64,000 nt of DNA from Isoetes taiwanensis (GCA_021234155.1 JAJEKV010000018.1:13309552-13373551); one strand, 5' to 3'. Shown: positions 33,198 to 46,270, numbered from the stretch's first letter. The notes: generated from the sequence alone by a model not told the origin. Program-made: numbers and translations.

Positions 33198-34500
33198 GTG
33201 GCAATGAATTTAGCCAATGGCTTGATTGATCGGCAATTTGGCATCACAGAAATAGAATGTCTCATGTGTAAGACCTGGAGACACATGGTAAAGATCTTCA
33301 CCCAGCATGGCTCTTATGTAGGACAAGTTCTTTATAGTTGCCAATATAGGTGTCTTTATTTGGCATTAAGCTCCCCAATGTTTGATATCAGTATTAGTCG
33401 AAAAGTCTTTCTGGTTGCTTGCCAAGCTACTTTTTCATCCGGTAGCATTTGTATAATATCGAACGTTGTTTTTCTAGTGTACAAAATATTCTTTATGGAA
33501 GCTGCCAAACTTGACATGGCAAATGCAAGCATAATATGTCTGATGTTGGTGGTATATAAATCGTTACTACGACAGAGCTCCTACTGGATTTTGGGCTTCC
33601 AAGGTTCTACCAAAGACTCCTCTTATAAATTGTTGTTAGAGGCCCTGTCAATACTTCAAAATTTCCTACTCCAGATTCACCGTAAGTAGTTATTTGTTGC
33701 ATGTTAAAGATTATCTTCAAGCTTTACACACTTTATAACAGTGTATTTTTTAGTATATTTGAGCTGCCCTTGGTATGCAATGCAGAAAATTGAGATAACA
33801 TTATGCTCCCACCTTAAGTGAGAGTCTCCAGTAGCATTTTTTGAGATTATGCTCCCACCTTAAGAATCTCTAGTTGTACTTTTTTATTCCTTATGCAAAA
33901 CTAGTGCAATGTATTTCTAGAATGATGGAGTGAATGGTGCATTGCATTTGCTCCTCTGTACACATAATTTTGTGTTCCCAATATTGAGACTACGAATAAG
34001 CTAGGTTGTGCAGACATGACAAGCTATTAATGTTGCATGCAATGGGCAAAGACCATGCATTGCTCTTAATGCATGCAATGGGCAATAGTTTACATGATTG
34101 TTGTATTGCAATATTGAGATTACGGATAATGAATATAATGACTACATAAAATGTACTCAATAGTTGTTTGCAATGGCTTGATGTTATTATGCTTTTTAGT
34201 AATTAATATTCAGGCCCATAAAGTTTACTTATGTTTGCTTTAGTTAGGGCCCGAAGGGCCCAAAATTTTTTTAATATAACAATCAACACATAACTACCAT
34301 TAACATTATTAACACAAACCATTGCATTTGACACATTTAAATTAAAATCCCCCTTAAACCCCCTTTGGTTTGGGTGCATATTCACACGGGGGGTTACTTC
34401 GGGCAACGAGAGCTGTCGGATGGGCATATTTGCTGTTTATTCCAAGATCTGGACCGTACATAGCGATCCTCGTTTGTGGGGTATGCATGTACAAGTTTTT
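33198..34500. other. AT-rich DNA with short direct repeats
   Basis: A 163-codon plus frame (33198-33689) has no recognised domain. Near 33790-33870 ATTATGCTCCCACCTTAAG occurs twice, and near 34039-34094 GCATGCAATGGGCAA occurs twice. No gene is supported. Confidence 0.35.
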
Positions 34501-34569
34501 GTATACTATATATTAAGGTTTGCAAAATACTATAAGGTTTAGGAGAATGTACTTAATGGTGTTAATTTT

Positions 34570-34764
34570 GTACATTTCTTTTTCAGCCAAAACCTTTATA
34601 TTATTGCAATGTGTATGAGCCAATCTGTTATGCCATAATTCTGTTTCAGACTTAGTTATGCAATTAATGCTACTAGTGACAATGCCTTCTAATTGAAAAA
34701 GATTCCCAAATCTCTTTGCATAAAACTTCAATTCATTATCAACGAACAGGATTGCTTTGTTATT
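34570..34764 (-). pseudogene. Copia polyprotein fragment (gag-pre-integrase)
   Basis: Minus-strand reading FVDNELKFYAKRFGNLFQLE and ETELWHNRLAHTHCNNIKVL. This is the gag-pre-integrase block with the HH half of the zinc finger. It should be followed directly by the CxxC block, which is at 31377-31186. The frame further upstream (34890-34765) is not recognisably Copia. Confidence 0.7.
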
Positions 34765-35378
34765 CTTTTGGCGGCCATGTAGATATTCTGATGCTGCATG
34801 CCAGGCCATCTTCTGTCTTCCCGCCATCTTCCGACCATGCAATAGTGATCCGGCAGCATCTTCTTCAGGAATCAGTGCTGCGATAGTCATTGGGGCGGCT
34901 TTGGGTTTTTATTTGGCCGAGTCTATGGTGAATTTAAATGTCTCCATATTGGAAATCGACCTTAGGAAGTGGCGAGGCATTTTTTGAGAAAAAAGATGTG
35001 AGCCATTGATTTGGCATGATACTGGGGATATGCTCAAAATCAATGGTTCATATTGAATGTTAAAAACAAATCCCATAAACCCTCGATATAGTAGATGTAT
35101 GATATCACCAAAGTGTCTCATTTTCAATACAATTTCATCCTTCAAACCGGGAGGGGGGAGATATTATTTCATGCATATAACACTCTAACCATTTAGGAGT
35201 TACGTTCAACGCAAAAGTGGAGGATAAAGAATTTTTCGTCTGCCAGAAATGGTTGACACAACGTTTACATACTGTCAGCAAGGGCTCAAAAAGCTGAGAA
35301 AAATTGAGCGGATTATTTTTGCACTCCAGCAATTTTACATATTGGAAGGCCGACAGTATGAGAATAATTTGCTTTGGG

Positions 35379-38300
35379 CTACCTTACGGCTACAATCGGC
35401 TGTCCGAATGATATGCATTCGCCATCAAGTCCTCCGAATACTGCTCTATGAGGATGTCCGACGTCTAGTTGACCATCTTCTGCATTTGGAAATTTGATAT
35501 CTAAGTCCTCTTGGACCGTAGATTCTAACGTTTCTCCCGGCGGCTGCTCCTCCTTCCCTGTGGCCAGAGTATCTGGTTGTGATTTGCTATCTGAACTGCT
35601 CCTCCATTCATCAGATTCGATGTCTGTTTCGGTTTCACTGTCACTCACAAGATCTGCCCACTTGGCCGAGTTGTTTGTACATCGCTCTTCTTTGCTACTT
35701 GGGCTCCCATTTATTTCTGGGTTCTGTTCTTCGTCCTTTGAAGTATGTTGTTCATCATCTAACTTGGAAGCCTTATTTTCCGCCACTTCCAAAAACTCTG
35801 AAACACCATGGTCACAGTTTCTTTGTTCCGCTCCATTTTGTTTTGTTTTAGGGGATTCTTTAGCCTCAGATTCCAATTGACGCAGAGCATCTTCCCTTGC
35901 GTTGTCTGCTTTTCTTGCATCATCTCCATTGGCTGAAAGCGTGTTTGATGCTTCTATTCCAGCACTATTTGGATGAATCGACCCATTATTGGTCTGGCTT
36001 AGAACGCTTGCCATATTCAAGAACTCCTCCCCATCTGCTTCAATTTCAGCATCTAGCTCTGAGTCGGGACATTCATCACTGGAGACTAGCAATTGGGCAG
36101 GATGCCATGCTCTACCTGGGATGAATTCTGCTGCATTGGGATTCATTGGCCTTCCAGGACTGGATTCCCCACTGAGGAGAACAGCACCTGGGGATGTTAC
36201 TAAACTTGGTGGAAAACCTTCTCCAAATATTATTTGTTCAGATTCCCCAGCTTCAGTTAGAATTTGAGGAGGCCTGTTTGCTATAGGATGCATGCGTGGT
36301 ACACTTGCACGCTTCCATGCCACAAGTCCTTGTGAACGTGGTCCACGAGTTACAGGAGCAGGGTAATATTGGACGGATTTTCGTGCAGGTGTTACTGCCA
36401 CTAGATTTGCTGCTGCCTCAATAGGAAGACTTTTTGGTGAAGTCATAGCCCGGTGCTTAGGACTTTGAGACCTTCTAACAGGGCTAAAAGGAGGTGCTTC
36501 TGGGGAAAGCGTATTGCTTGCTGCTGGGGAGGGTGCTGAAGAAATGTCATCGCATCCAGAGCTGGGTTCAGCTTCATCACTAGCTTCATTTAAGTTAAAA
36601 CTATCCTGATCAGAAGCATCCGTTGTGTAGTCTCCTGAAGCTGGCACTTCATCATCTCCTGATCTTATATCATTGCACACTTCATCACCTGATATATTTT
36701 CTGCCGTGTTTGCTTTGATGTCAGCTGAATTAGTTGATTCCATGTCTGTATTTAGAGCACATTTTTCATCCTGCGTCTCCACAGAAGATGAACTGGGTTT
36801 GACATCACTATTTGCAACCCCGGTGAAGCTTGAGTTAAAGTTAGATTCATCAGATGCCTTCATCACAACGTCGTTTTGTGGCGGTGTAGTTGTTTGGGAC
36901 TCAACTACATCTTTAACGATTTTATCTGAGTCTATTTTCTCAACCATTGCAACAGAAGTACCAGGAGGTGTTAAAGCAACTTCTTTGTATGATAAAGTAG
37001 GTCTTGTAGAGGAGACATGAACCCAGCGAGGTGAAGATCTTGCTGCATTAGGTGAGTGGCGTGCAGATCTCGCCAGATTAGGAGATATCGCTGGTGCAGA
37101 TCTCGCCAGATTAGGAGATACCGCTGGTGAACGACCATTCTCTCCTTCGCTGTTTGCTTTTAAGTTGCTTGTGTTGGTGACTGTTGCTGTTCTACTATCA
37201 GGGGAATACCTAGGAGAATTCTTAGCTGCAGATGTACGTATGGCTGGTTTAGCTCCTTCAGCCTTGCCACTAAATTTTTCCAATCCTTTCATTGGTCTTG
37301 ACTCAGAATTCACAGAGATTCCTGGAGGTGCCAATTTTTTCCGCTCAGTGTAAGAGCTATGTTTTCTCTTAGTTGTCTGATCTTCTTTTGGATATTTGTC
37401 ATCACCTGAATTCTTGTCCCCCCGAGCTGCATTCGTTCCTTTCTTCCAAAACCTCTTGTGGCTTCCTAACATATGCCTGCCTCTTGGGGCCGCCTCCTGC
37501 CAACCTTCATCTTCTTTCTGCTCATCAGCTGGCTCTCTTGCATCCACGCCATCTGAAGTCTCAAAATTTTCATTAGAAGGAGCTGCTGCGGCTGCAACAG
37601 CATTTCTGGCATCTGACGGTCTGGAATCCTCCTTAGCAGATAGCATGTTTACAATATCATTAGGTACTCTGGCCTCACTAATGGCTTCAACAATGTTCTC
37701 CGCAGCTGATTGTGATGAAAAGTTATCATTCTTACTCAGTTTCCCTTTTGGTTGGCCACAGTTGACCTATAAAGAAAATAACGAGCTTGAGGTGGGTTTT
37801 TATCTAATATCATATATAATATAAATATCTACACATAAAGAACGAACTTTACCTTTGCAACGTATGATTTTCTCCTATTTTCATGATCCCTTGTCTTTAT
37901 TTGTGTTTCAGGATTTATGTACTCTAGGAGATCCGAGACACTGGAAACATTTCAAAGCTTAGTTGTTAAGTTATAACAACAAAGGTCATGCAAGCTTTAT
38001 CAACAGTTTGAGCTTACCTGAGATGACCTTTACTTGCAATTGTTGCATCCGGCTTGGGTGCGCCTGTTCGTGCTGCTTCTTGCTGCTCAACAGCTTTTGA
38101 ATCAAAATAGTCTAGCCAGGCAGCTGCATCCTGTTTTAGGTAGAAGAGAGAAGTTTCAAATTTGAAATCAAAGAGTGTACCTTGGAGCAGAATGTAATGT
38201 ATATTTGAAGGCTAACCTGGGTACGGAGATCATCTGGACCAAGCTTAGCCTGTAAAATTTGCAATGTGGTCTGTTCATGCTGAACGCTGAGAGAGTATGC

Positions 38301-41300
38301 TTCCATCATCGAGAGGGCAATAGCTATTGCATGGTAACTTGCTGCAGTCTGTATACGAATCATTCATTGAAATTTAATAAACTTTCTAATCTCAACTTTC
38401 AGACTCAGGTACTGGTTCTAAACGAGTTCAACCCAGTTCACATGCTATTGTTAATTTGCGGAACCTGGAATCAAACTCAAAGTGATTTCTATTAAAGCTG
38501 TTAAACATGTACCTGGATATGATCAGCACCCAGAAGTCTTTGGTTACATTTTAATGCTTCATGAAGATAACGCAATGCAACGTGCACATTTCCAAGACCT
38601 TCCTCCATCATTGCAACATTAATATATGTTGCTGCCGTATTTGGATGTGATGGCCCACAGATTAGATGAAGTAGATAAAGGGCGCGATTCACATACCTGC
38701 AGATTGCAAACAGAAAATGGTTTAAAGGTTGCAGTGGATTAACAAGAATGGGCAAAACATTGACAGCATACTTCAATGCGAGTTCTGTATGTTGTAGCCT
38801 GTAATAAAACACAGCTAAATCTCCATAGCTTTTCATGGTATCAGGGTGATCAAGCCCAAGCTCACGTTCATTTATATCCAATGCCTTTTGCTGATAGATT
38901 GTAGCCTGAAAAAATTGCCATTAGAGAGGTGATCCTAGGCAGAGACTACATGATGCATTACAGAATGATACTAATTATTTTCTGAAAGTAAAACCTGATT
39001 AAAATCTCCTGTATGATATAAAACAACTGCCAGCAGGCTATAAGCTCCCGCAGTCATTCGATGATATGGTCCACAGACAGCAACTAATTTTGCTAGTGCC
39101 TGTTGAAACAATAAAATTTGAGACATAAAAAACGTCAACGTTTGTGAATTTCATGTCAAATTCCTACGTTAACAAAGTCTGCAAATGTAACGTTTTTGTA
39201 ATTTGTATGTCCGAATTACCTTGGCCCCAAAGTTTACAGCATCGTCTAATTTGCCTTTGTCGAGGGCGGTTTTGGAGGATTCTAATAGTGTTCGGCCATC
39301 TGCAGATGAGCATGCTACTTGCTGATATGACACATCTGAAGTTAGAAAACGTTCGAGAATTGTACCATGTTTCCCAGGAACGTTTGCTTACCTTATAAAC
39401 TGGCACCAGGCTGATAATATCGTCCTTTCTGAAGGGAGTGGAAGAATCAAAATCATAATCACGAGATGCAATTTCGATCCCTACCTGGCTTGGTCATAAT
39501 GGATAGAGATGTTACAGCTGCTAGATGATAGTATAGTCAATCAAATTATGCAACAAAGTCGTGCATGGCGTTACCTTATGGCAAATTCCTCGAAGTACGG
39601 CATATTTCCGAAGATCTGTCCTCGGGTCCACTGTAAGTTTCCAGCCAAATCTCTTGTCTATAAAAGTCTCCAACCATTTCCAAATGTGATGCTCTGGGGT
39701 TCCCTGTGTTTGGCAAGTGCGGGGAGTTGTCCCAAGCATAATATTCAAGGAAGTGGCAATGCAAACAGCAAGGTCTCCTTTCTGTTCTACGACTGCAATA
39801 ACAGCTCGCACTATATGCTTGAAAGCTCGGATCACCATTTCATGGACGCAGAGAGACTGTATATGAGAAAGTTTTGCAGAAAGTTCGGCCTGCTCCGTTT
39901 AAAAACAGAAGATCGCATCAGATCTAGTCCCTTGTATGTCTACTGCAAAGTGAAGAAAATTACCACACGACCAAGCGAACGCATTCTCAGGCCTCGTGTA
40001 TGCATGAAATCCGTAAGCGTACGACCATCAACCGGGGAAAGCTCCAAAGAAGTAAAATCTGAAACCTGCCATGGAAATGGTTCGGATATTTCTTAAACGC
40101 CAACCTCAGCAATAACACTTTTCATAAAAAACTCCAAAATGCTATTCGACGTCTGCCAAATTGACTTTGGCTTTTAGGAATATGCAAGTTTTAGGAATTA
40201 ACTTGCTAAGACTCGTACGATCCATTTTTATATCTTACACAATAGTGTAGTGAAACCTGTTCCAACTGCGGTTGCCGGTTTAATACGTACCAATTTGGGA
40301 AGCGCGATGTCGTCGTAATACTTCTGTGCCCCTTCAATAAGATCAGAGATAGACTGTCATATTAAAGTAGAATATTAGTTAGGATAGCAATGCAAAATGA
40401 TAGACATGTCTTTTGTAGGGGCGTCTTCAATTCACCTTGTGGTGAAGTCCTGTTCCTGACTCTTTGAGCCGAGAAAATGCTTCTTCCGTAAGCTGCTGCT
40501 TTAAATACAAGGCAGCTTCCGTCTCCTCAGCCTTGGGTTCACAAGACTTCTCCTCGACATGATCTTCAAGTTTCTCAAATTCCGTAAGATTTGCAGTTAT
40601 GCTCGATATCTCAGAGCCTTTCTTACCTTCTGCCTCACTTGTATTTATCTTCCTTCCATGCTCCTTTTGTCTTGATTGATGCTTAGCATTCTCATTCTTT
40701 GTCTTCCCATCAGGCTTTTCAGCCGAGGCTTGTGTCTGCAAATGTTGAATCCAGCAAGCGCCAAGTTCCCACCTGATAAGAGAATCATCTTCCTTTGCCG
40801 CCTCTTCTAGTTTTTCAAGGCTTTCCCTCACTACTTTCCACACCAAGCTCTTGGCTTGCTCTGGGTTTACGGATGATATGGTAGATCCATTGTGAAGAAG
40901 TACCCGCAGGCTGCAACCAAACCACAAGGAAACTTTATCTTCTGAGCTTCCTCCCACATATATTCTTTTGGAGATGGAGATTATATAATTACCTGTTGAC
41001 ATTAAGGGCATTTGCACCTCCATCAAGTTGATCTTCAACCTCCAAATCATTTGGCAAGTTCCCTGTGCTGCTCGTTTCTTTGCAGCCTGAGGCCTCAACA
41101 AATGCCACATAACCTTGGTGTTGAACTATTACCATACCTAAAGTAGCAACATCCTAGATACAGAAATGAATGTCAGCTGCAACCTTTCATAAGAGAAAAA
41201 CATAATGGTGATGTTTCTTACATGGATAGTTGTGCTCTCGTCTGCTGTAATTCCTTTTAAGAGGTTTCTTTCAAGCAGACTCATAGCTTGCAAGTTATGA

Positions 41301-43396
41301 GCATGAGCACCATCAACCTTCAAATCTTGCTTTTGCCCTGCATTTGAACTACTTCGAGCAACAGAAATTTTGAGCTTGCCTCTCTTTTCTTCATGTATTG
41401 CTCCACCATCAAACGCAGTTCTGCCCTTAACATCATCCACATGGCAGATAATATCCCTTGCTTGGACAAGAGCAGTATCAACAAAATAATTATGCAAAAG
41501 AAAGGCTTTTCGGTCTCTGACTTGACGCTCCTCATCTGTTTTACATGGCATGTTGGCCAGGATTTTGAAATCTTTAGCCCAATCCTTTTTTAATCCCATC
41601 CCATCTCGTCCTTGGCCACCTCCATTTCCTCCCCATGTTGGATCCTCTGCAGGTAGAGGTGGGAAGGTAGACGGAGAATCTGCCTCAATGGGTGGAACAA
41701 CCCATGTGTTTGACCTTAGGCCATATGGAATATTTCCAAACTGCAGATTGAAATTGTTAGTTAATCTGTAAGTTAACCTGTTATCTTGCACATATTGAAT
41801 GTAGCAAAGAAAGTGACCTTGTTTCTTTCGACAAATGATTTAATGAGGTCAGCATACGCCTGCAGAAAGTATCACCGATTTCTTCAGTTGCACTCAACAC
41901 TAATTTAGTACTACTTGAAAAAAATAGTAGGTGTTGTTACATTGGCAAAAGCTTTGCTTAAATGGCGCAGTAAAACAACAAGAGAATGGCATTTAGTTTG
42001 CGGTTTGCCAGTATTGTAAAATCCAGTTTTGCATGCTGTCACAGTTACGAGCTTTCCATTGCAGAGTCTCACCTGTAGAAAATATTTGCAGTATATTCAA
42101 TAAACAAAAACCAATCTAAGGAGAAGATATTGGGCACTCACATCAACTGCAAATAAGTCCTCTTCTCCTGCCTTATCTGAAGCTAGCTTCAAGGACCTCC
42201 TAATGACTGCATCAACAACAGAATAATTTAGAAGCTATAACATGGTGGATATTAGAGCTTTGAAATGATAACAAAGACTCACATACATTGTAATGGTGGC
42301 GTCAAATGAGAGAAGGAAAAGAATTGATAGAATTGGCCAAGTTTGGATGGAGGGCAAAGCTTTGCAATATCGCCTTTCTCATAGGCATCTTTAGCATCTG
42401 CTCCAGTCACAATTCCATCTGACTTTGCTTTTGGTTTCAGGTTTACTTTCTTGAAGCCCTTTAAGGAACCAAGTCCCTTCACATCCTCGTTTTCTTTGTT
42501 GTGAACAACTGGCTTGTCTGTTATCTCAGTGGCAGCTTTTATATCTACTGTGGCTTCTATTTTATTTTCTAATCCATTTGCTACTGCATTGTTAGTTGGT
42601 CCTTCTGTTGACTGTGGAATCGTATTCTGAGCAGAAGAATCCTTTGCATTCACTTTGTTGGCCAATGAATCTATCTGTTTCCCAGAAGGTCCAAAGCAGG
42701 TGGTACTGGAGACAATATCAAGGAGCCTTCTAATATGAAATGTAGCCTGCTCTTCAGTGTAACTTTCTGCATAAAAAGTGACATTGTTTAGCTCAATTGG
42801 AACACGACTTGAATTTAGAGCAGGTGTTTACCTTCAACCAATGTGAGAATGCAAGGCTTTAACGTTATCACCTCTATGGATTCTCTAAGCTTATCACCCT
42901 TAACCTGCATGTGATTCATAGGATTTATGTCAATGGTCTAGAGTACGAGAGGCAGTTAGACAAAGTTACCTCATGAGATAACGAGTAATTGGTGATGTGA
43001 CACGTTTCCACATGGACAGCAAGGAGCTTACGCACATCTAGTATACGATCTGTTGAAATGCCCTGAATACAAAATTTATTGGTGAATTGCCTGAAGGCAA
43101 TATTATCAATGCTAAATCCATATTAGAATGTACCTTCAGAACTATTTGTTTATCTTCCGGGAGGTTGACCACGATATCTAATATTACAGGTAAGGCTGTA
43201 AAAGACAGGCCAATTTTCGTTATGCTACCGATAAACCATAGAATCCAGTCATTCTAATTCAATCTATTTATCATCCGCCTATGGAAGACAACAACATTTT
43301 TTTGGAAGTTGGGTCCAGGCACTTACTTTTTTCCTCCTTTTTGCGTTTGTCTCCCTTCGCTTTGTGAAACTTAGCACGCCCTGTTCTTGGAGCCAT
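35379..43396 (-). CDS. REC/TSS-type clustered-mitochondria (CLU) family protein, 1996 aa
   Basis: Coding exons on the minus strand: 43396-43327, 43195-43134, 43062-42970, 42904-42832, 42766-42287, 42206-42142, 42072-41941, 41859-41818, 41740-41222, 41153-40993, 40910-40436, 40353-40291, 40065-39964, 39889-39575, 39484-39392, 39321-39220, 39099-38995, 38905-38772, 38696-38513, 38348-38217, 38130-38018, 37940-37853, 37766-35379. All introns are GT-AG and the exons sum to 5991 nt, in phase. Residues 1-99 are the N-terminal ubiquitin-like CLU part ([36 protein letters not shown]). The CLU domain starts near 345 (WVVPP...[15 protein letters not shown]). TPR repeats cover about 950-1135. The tail (1202-1996) is Ser/Pro/acidic and probably disordered, with a PAM2-like NPNAAEFIP near 1740. 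Arabidopsis REC1/REC2 set chloroplast compartment size; CLU proteins bind mRNAs for mitochondrial proteins. The last stop TAG overlaps a donor-like GTAAGG, so a further 3' exon is possible. Confidence 0.92.
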
Positions 43397-44660
43397 ATAA
43401 TTATGCTGCGACGGATATGAATAGCAAAAATGACAATTTCCTCAGGAGGAAGTTATGTGAGTGTCAGGCTCGGCAGCTCAATCAAAGAATCCGCAGGTGC
43501 TCTAAAAATATGGGACACCTGCAGCTGTAATGCATTTTGAGCACCGGAATATTGTACAAATAGAATGGAGCTTTCCCTGTTAGATTGAACCGAAGATATT
43601 ATAGAATTGAGAAACTGGCTGAAAATGCAAAGCTTTAGAGTTGCCAAAATGCGAAGTGAGAATTGAAGGAAGAAACCTGTACTAAAAAAAATGCAAATGC
43701 AAGAGATGAAGAGATGCGGAGGCAGCAGGGGGAAGGAAATGAAGCTTAAATATTTATGCTTGAACTTTATTCTGGTTAGGATGGCTTGTTATTGTGCATT
43801 CCTTATCGCTTTTCCAGGTTAATGTGTGTATGTATTTTCGGATATCGATTGAGTGGTAGTGATTCATCGGATGGTCATCCCACCCATATCTTCCCATCCT
43901 ATGGCCTGCATTCATGTATGTATCCATCACGCATATCGTTCTGGGGCTAAGGTTTGCCACGTGCCACCTCCTGATGGTCGTTTCGAATTTTAAGTCCAGA
44001 TTCCTGTTTTCTTGTCCGCTCCTTGTCTATCGTTCTAGATCGAGGTTCTGCCACGTAGCAATGCTCTACGGCGGCACGTGTCGCAGCTTTGTGTCCAAGA
44101 ATCATTATACTTGATGATGGAAATAGGTTGGCGGCAATCCATCCTTAATAAAAAAAAAGGGTTGGCGGCATTTTTAAGGCTACCGTATTTCCTTTGCAAA
44201 ATCATTTATATGTCTATTTTTTGAACATTTGCATCTTGACCATCTCTATAAATCATCTAGGAATTCTATTCCAACATTTATGCCTTTACCACATGCTCGC
44301 ATTATCTCTGATTTGGGTTAAAAAAACCTAGAAATATAGAAACCCTTCCAAATTTTCATAAAAAACAGTTAGAAACATTCTCCTTTTCCCTCCAATCGTG
44401 ACATGCCACGTGGTAAGTTTCTAACCCAGGAATGTTACAGAGATTTCTTGACTGTAGCGAAAAACTTCTCCGGCTCCTGTTGCAGCAAATTTACTCCACG
44501 ATTCAGCCATTTACCTGTTATTCCAGCCATTTTACCCAGCGTTATCAGCCCAATTATCCAAAGAATACGAGTTTTGCAAAGAAGACAGGAAGAAAGCATA
44601 AGTCAAGGAACCAGTACCCAAAAAGATTTATTGCTCAAGCACATAATATGGAAGACACAA
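43397..44660. other. upstream region of the REC-like gene
   Basis: Expected to hold the promoter and 5' untranslated region. A TCCGTCGCAG acceptor-like sequence lies just before the ATG on the minus strand, so a 5' leader intron is possible. No other gene is recognised. The plus-strand frame 44403-44741 looks like chance. Confidence 0.4.
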
Positions 44661-44908
44661 AAAACACTTAAGAATCATTCTGCCACATCCGCCAGTAGAA
44701 GCGTGCCACGTGGCGGTGTTTCAAAACAAGAATGCAAGTAAGAATTTTTGCTGAACGACGGAGCTAATACTGCGAGCTGTTGCGACGTTTTTACTTGCAT
44801 TCTCAGGATTTACCCCACATTCCGGTCCTTTTACCCTGCATTCCAAGAGTTTGTTTACCTTGCATTCTGATGGTTTTTACTGGGCGCAGAATGATTCTTA
44901 AGTGTTTT
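44661..44908. repeat. fold-back: 23-bp perfect inverted repeat with inner inverted repeat
   Basis: 44661-44683 and 44886-44908 are perfect inverted copies (23 bp, core CTTAAGAATCATTCTGC). Inside, 44729-44741 and 44791-44803 are a second perfect inverted pair (AGAATGCAAGTAA). Between them the phrases TTAC-C-TGCATTC recur at 44833, 44858 and 44791. This looks like a fold-back or MITE remnant. Confidence 0.7.
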
Positions 44909-44926
44909 CCACGTAACAAGAAACAA

Positions 44927-45018
44927 GAAAGGCAATCTACTTGCCTTCCCTGGCATGTCAACAGGGCGACGCGCGAAGCCCTGTTTCCATGCCAGGGAAG
45001 GCAAGTAGATTGCCTTTC
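44927..45018. other. 92-nt near-perfect hairpin (MIR-like or palindromic MITE)
   Basis: Left arm 44927-44957 pairs perfectly over 31 bp with 44988-45018. After a 2x2 mismatch (TC/TC), 44960-44967 (AACAGGGC) pairs with 44978-44985 around a 10-base loop. That gives 39 paired positions. Such a stem could be a young plant microRNA-type precursor or a source of small RNAs; it could equally be a transposon palindrome. Its strand and transcription are unknown. Confidence 0.75.
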
Positions 45019-45324
45019 CTGTATACTGAAAGGTTCCACGATGGAGAAGAAAGGAATAAAGCTAAATTAGCTGCATTGAACAAGAGCGAGGGAGACTGCA
45101 AATTGCATACTTGAAGAATTTACATGGAGTTGAACATGGCCTTTTGAGATGAAGAGTACGATAAAAGACCAAGAATTGACAGTACTGCTTGATGATCGTT
45201 CAATGCATGGCTTCATGCATGACCTTGCAAACAAATAGGACTTGACTATTCATGAATTGCAATCTCAAGTTACAGTCGCATGTGTTATTGTGGCGGGTTT
45301 TAGCCTGTATATGGAAACGAAGTT

Positions 45325-45365
45325 AGTAAGGAAGGAAGGAAGCATATTTTAACGTCACACCACTA
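45325..45365 (-). repeat. non-LTR 3' end with (CTTC)n tail
   Basis: On the minus strand the sequence reads GTGACGTTAAAATATGCTTC followed by CTTC repeats. An almost identical ending lies on the plus strand at 61930-61970. It resembles the GTGGACGTTAAAA ending of the LINE at 54705. The body upstream (45366-45650, minus) is not recognised. Confidence 0.5.
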
Positions 45366-45733
45366 GGCCAATATGCATGTCTCAACTTGAACCATGCTAA
45401 TGGTTTTATATGTGTGACGTCCTTCTACTCGAGCTAAAGTGACTCTGGTAAACTTCGGGCATCAATGCAGAACTAACCATCCCCACTTTGACTGGCTTGG
45501 GTATAGAGTTTGTAGCTATAAACTCTATACCACCTCTCAAAACCATATCCAACCAATTAAGGTCCTTCAAGGGGCACCTAAGGTCATGCAATTGGATATT
45601 CTAGTGTGTCTTCTGTTACTAGTCGCTTTCCTGTCAAGGGACAATGCATAGGCTATATTGTAAGTGTGGAGATCTCCAAGCTCTAGGCTTCTCCTCCTAT
45701 AAGATATGCTAGATCCTATTTGCAAAGCATTTT

Positions 45734-46270
45734 AGAATAGAATAGAATAGAATAGAATAGAATAGAATAGAATAGATTTTTCAACGTTCACGGAGACCGA
45801 TTGGTCTATGGGACCCAAACAAAAAAGAGAGCAGCAAGCGTATTACTGACAGGATTAAAAAAACCCTGCCCCGAAGGGTTTTCAAGGGAAAAACCTTAGC
45901 AGTAATAAGTATGCTGACACGCTGTACAATTGTATATGACAGTTCAATACCGTCCCGGAGGACACAACTGAGTCCGTGCATCCATAACCTCCTGGAGGTA
46001 TGACCCCAACAAACCCACTGACGCCGTAGCCAATAACTGATGCAACGGCTGGCCAGGCACTAGTAATCGAGCATATCGCTCTCAGATATGGGCAAACGCT
46101 GGGCAGATCTGGAGGGCATGACATTCATCCTCAATGGCGCCTTGATGGCAACACTGGCAAAGCCTTTGCTCTCGTGCTTCCCGAGCCCAACGTCCTGTTT
46201 CAATGTGGATATGGAGCCTTCAAACCATTATTTCTCTAATTGCCAGCCTCCTAAATGGATAAGCTACTAG
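45734..46270 (-). mobile_element. LINE 3' fragment with pentanucleotide tail
   Basis: The tail appears as (AATAG)n at 45734-45775 on the plus strand. Upstream on the minus strand lies the same 3' untranslated structure as in the element ending at 54705, including AAGGTTTTTCCCTTGAAAAC and GGTCTCCGTG. Before it are decayed C-terminal coding pieces (HIETGRWAREARAK, then a DECHALQICPAFAHI-like block in shifted frames), the usual zinc-binding end of such LINEs. It is 5'-truncated near 46270. Confidence 0.75.

Noticed and set aside
33198-33689. 163-codon plus-strand ORF
   Set aside because: No recognisable domain; it begins just where exon 4 of the t-SNARE-like model ends and could be intronic.
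34936-35145. minus-strand ORF near the Copia fragment as an LTR or gag piece
   Set aside because: No motif identifies it and no LTR ends were found.
35494-37824. several plus-strand ORFs of 60-142 codons
   Set aside because: They are antisense shadows of the last REC-like exon, which is supported by family match and splice phase.
39509-40096. 195-codon plus-strand ORF
   Set aside because: It is antisense to REC-like exons 13 and 14 and crosses an intron.
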